In this document: piece after piece, positions 32,595 to 34,161 of the stretch
How positions within the stretch are numbered: position 1 is the stretch's first letter
How the letters are laid out: the number at the start of each line of letters is the position of its first letter
From: Lachnospiraceae bacterium
GTDB lineage: Bacteria; Bacillota; Clostridia; Lachnospirales; Lachnospiraceae
Assembly: GCA_024682555.1 (NCBI GenBank)
Contig: JAIKZD010000030.1
Span: forward strand, 1-34,161
DNA: 34,161 nt
Direction: 5' to 3'
Position numbers and translations under genes: made by a program
The notes under the pieces: generated by a model
Database searches by the model: none
What the model was told of the DNA's origin: nothing
What the model saw: the letters and a program-made list of their open reading frames with translations, nothing else

Positions 32595-34161
32595 ATGAAA
32601 AAAAGGATTGAAAAAGGATCGGAGATATCTCTCTTTGTTCTTGAAAATGAATACCCGGGGATAAAGAGGATAGCAAAAAAGGTTTCGGAGGATATAAGCC
32701 TTGTGCTCGATGCACGGACAAATATCGGGGAAACGGATCAAAACGATGCCGCGGCCCTCTTAAAAGGAGAAAAGAGCCTTAATGAAACGGATGGAGGACT
32801 GTCCGTTTTTGCGTTCTGCATAGACAGTATTAACGGCGGTACCGGGATTGCAGAAGCTGATAAAAGGATCGAAGATATCCGCGGAAAAAGAGAGGTATAC
32901 AGCTTCTTTCTGTATGATGTGAATTCGACGGGGAATCCGGTCCTTGTGATAATCGGAAGCGACAAGAGGGGTACGATCTACGGGCTCCTTCATATCTCGG
33001 AGCTTCTTGGGGTATCGTCCTGGATATGGTTTGCGGATGCGCTTCCCGAAAAGCTTGAGAGCCTGACCCTGTCCGATGCCGATGATGTGACTTCAAAGGA
33101 ACCGTCGGTAAAGTACAGGGGTTTCTTTATAAACGACGAATGGCCCTCCTTCGGAAACTGGACGATGGAGCATTTCGGCGGCTTTACGGCGGAGATGTAC
33201 GAGCATGTGTTTGAGCTTATCTTAAGGCTTAAGGGCAATTACCTCTGGCCCGCAATGTGGACCTCCAATTTTTCCCTTGACGGACCGGGTTTAAAAAATG
33301 CCGAGCTTGCGGATGAAATGGGAATAGTGATGAGTAATTCCCATCATGAACCCTGTCTTCGTCACAGTGAGGAATGGGATTTTGTAAAGGGTGAGGATTC
33401 CATATACGGAAAAGACTGGAATTTTGACAGAAACAGGGAAGGCCTCATCAATTACTGGCGTGACGGATTAAAGAGAAACGGAAAATTTGAAAATGTCATC
33501 ACCATAGGGATGAGAGGCGAAAGAGACAGTGAGATCCTGGGCCGTGAGGCAGGACTTAAGGAGAACATAGATTACTTAAAGGAGGTCATCACCACCCAGA
33601 AAGACCTCATAAAAGAAGTACTTAAGGATCGAGCCGACAGTGTTCCCACAATGCTTGCGGTATACAAGGAGGTAGAGGCCTACTACCAGGGAAGCGATAC
33701 GGTGGAGGGGCTTAAATACTGGCCTGAGCTTGACGGTGTGACCCTAATGCTCTGCGAGGACAATCAGGGGAACATGAGAACCCTTCCGGAGGGATCGGAG
33801 ATCGGCAGAAAAGGCGGCTTCGGAATGTATTATCACTTTGATTACCATGGTGATCCCGTGTCCTATGAATGGATAAACAGCACCCACCTTCCGAAGGTCT
33901 GGGAGCAGATGAGCGAAGCCTATGAAAAGGGAATAAGGGATATCTGGATAGTGAACGTGGGTGATCTGAAGCCCCAGGAGCTTCCCCTTTCATATTTTAT
34001 GGATCTTGCCTATGACTATGACAGATGGGGTGAAAAAAATCCCGACAGTCCAATGCTTTATCTGAAGAAATGGATAAAGGACACTTTCGGACAGAATCTG
34101 CCCGAGGATATGAGGGATGCGATCTTTTATCTTCTCGACGGATATACATACTTAAACAGCA
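32595..34161 (+). CDS. GH115 xylan alpha-glucuronidase (partial at right edge)
   Basis: Removes (4-O-methyl-)glucuronic acid from glucuronoxylan or its oligosaccharides. The frame starts at ATG 32595 and stays open for 522 codons to the window edge; GH115 proteins are usually much longer. Family blocks: VIIGSDKRGTIYGLLHISELLGVSSW in the N-terminal domain, YRGFFINDEWP, LRLKGNYLWPAMW (218-222), NSHHEPCLRHSEEW (His250/His251/Glu252), ITIGMRGERDSEI (near 306), MLCEDNQGNMR and FGMYYHFDYHGDP. No signal peptide, so it probably acts in the cytoplasm on imported oligosaccharides, feeding glucuronate to UxaC, UxuB and UxuA. The C-terminal domains cannot be seen. Confidence 0.92.
   Translation, partial: MKKRIEKGSEISLFVLENEYPGIKRIAKKVSEDISLVLDARTNIGETDQNDAAALLKGEKSLNETDGGLSVFAFCIDSINGGTGIAEADKRIEDIRGKREVYSFFLYDVNSTGNPVLVIIGSDKRGTIYGLLHISELLGVSSWIWFADALPEKLESLTLSDADDVTSKEPSVKYRGFFINDEWPSFGNWTMEHFGGFTAEMYEHVFELILRLKGNYLWPAMWTSNFSLDGPGLKNAELADEMGIVMSNSHHEPCLRHSEEWDFVKGEDSIYGKDWNFDRNREGLINYWRDGLKRNGKFENVITIGMRGERDSEILGREAGLKENIDYLKEVITTQKDLIKEVLKDRADSVPTMLAVYKEVEAYYQGSDTVEGLKYWPELDGVTLMLCEDNQGNMRTLPEGSEIGRKGGFGMYYHFDYHGDPVSYEWINSTHLPKVWEQMSEAYEKGIRDIWIVNVGDLKPQELPLSYFMDLAYDYDRWGEKNPDSPMLYLKKWIKDTFGQNLPEDMRDAIFYLLDGYTYLNS

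Overview
The window reads as a Gram-positive, low-to-moderate G+C member of the Firmicutes, most likely Lachnospiraceae. This is inferred from AGGAGG-type ribosome binding sites, short lipoprotein signal peptides with L-x-x-C lipoboxes, heavy use of AGG/AGA and ATA codons, and the gene families present. It is a catabolic island for acidic plant polysaccharides (pectin, with a link to glucuronoxylan), preceded by a polar amino-acid ABC transporter. I found no rRNA, tRNA, CRISPR array, phage gene, transposase or integrase.

Layout. (1) 1-3425, plus: end of an unknown gene, a strong promoter with a structured leader, an amino-acid ABC importer (lipoprotein, permease, ATPase) and a cytoplasmic protein with a discoidin-like C-terminal domain. 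(2) 3494-5299, minus: an AraC-type regulator and an SDR of the KduD/gluconate 5-dehydrogenase type. (3) About 500 bp of divergent intergenic DNA. (4) 5800-23266, plus: an apparent 14-gene operon that ends at a strong intrinsic terminator. It holds a YtcQ-YteP-YtcP-like oligosaccharide importer without its own ATPase, an SGNH acetylesterase, an ABC exporter-type protein, an alpha/beta hydrolase, a GH105 unsaturated glycuronyl hydrolase, a GH28 polygalacturonase, a CE8 pectinesterase, a TIM-barrel sugar isomerase, and kduI, uxaC, uxaB and uxaA. (5) 23539-27804: kdgF and a FadR-type GntR regulator, then a TRAP transporter (DctP, DctQ, DctM). Both promoters carry AACATGT-core palindromes. (6) 27891-34161: a YcxB-like membrane protein, uxuA, uxuB, an MFS transporter and a GH115 alpha-glucuronidase cut by the window edge.

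How the genes fit together (inference from families). Partly methylated and acetylated oligogalacturonides or rhamnogalacturonides enter through the ABC importer. They are deacetylated, demethylated and cut to monomers in the cytoplasm: none of the esterases or glycosidases has a signal peptide. Saturated galacturonate goes through UxaC, UxaB and UxaA to 2-keto-3-deoxygluconate (KDG). Unsaturated uronate goes through KdgF, KduI and KduD to KDG. Glucuronate, for example released by GH115, goes through UxaC, UxuB and UxuA to KDG. The TRAP system probably imports free uronates. KDG kinase, KDPG aldolase, a pectate lyase and an MsmX-type ATPase are not in the window.

Points of most interest: the shared operator of the KdgF/GntR and TRAP transcription units; stem-loops placed just after the binding-protein gene in both uptake systems; an ABC exporter inside an uptake operon; degenerate 20-23 bp tandem repeats in three intergenic spacers; an amino-acid-transporter leader with competing hairpins; and a cytoplasmic discoidin-like protein of unknown role.
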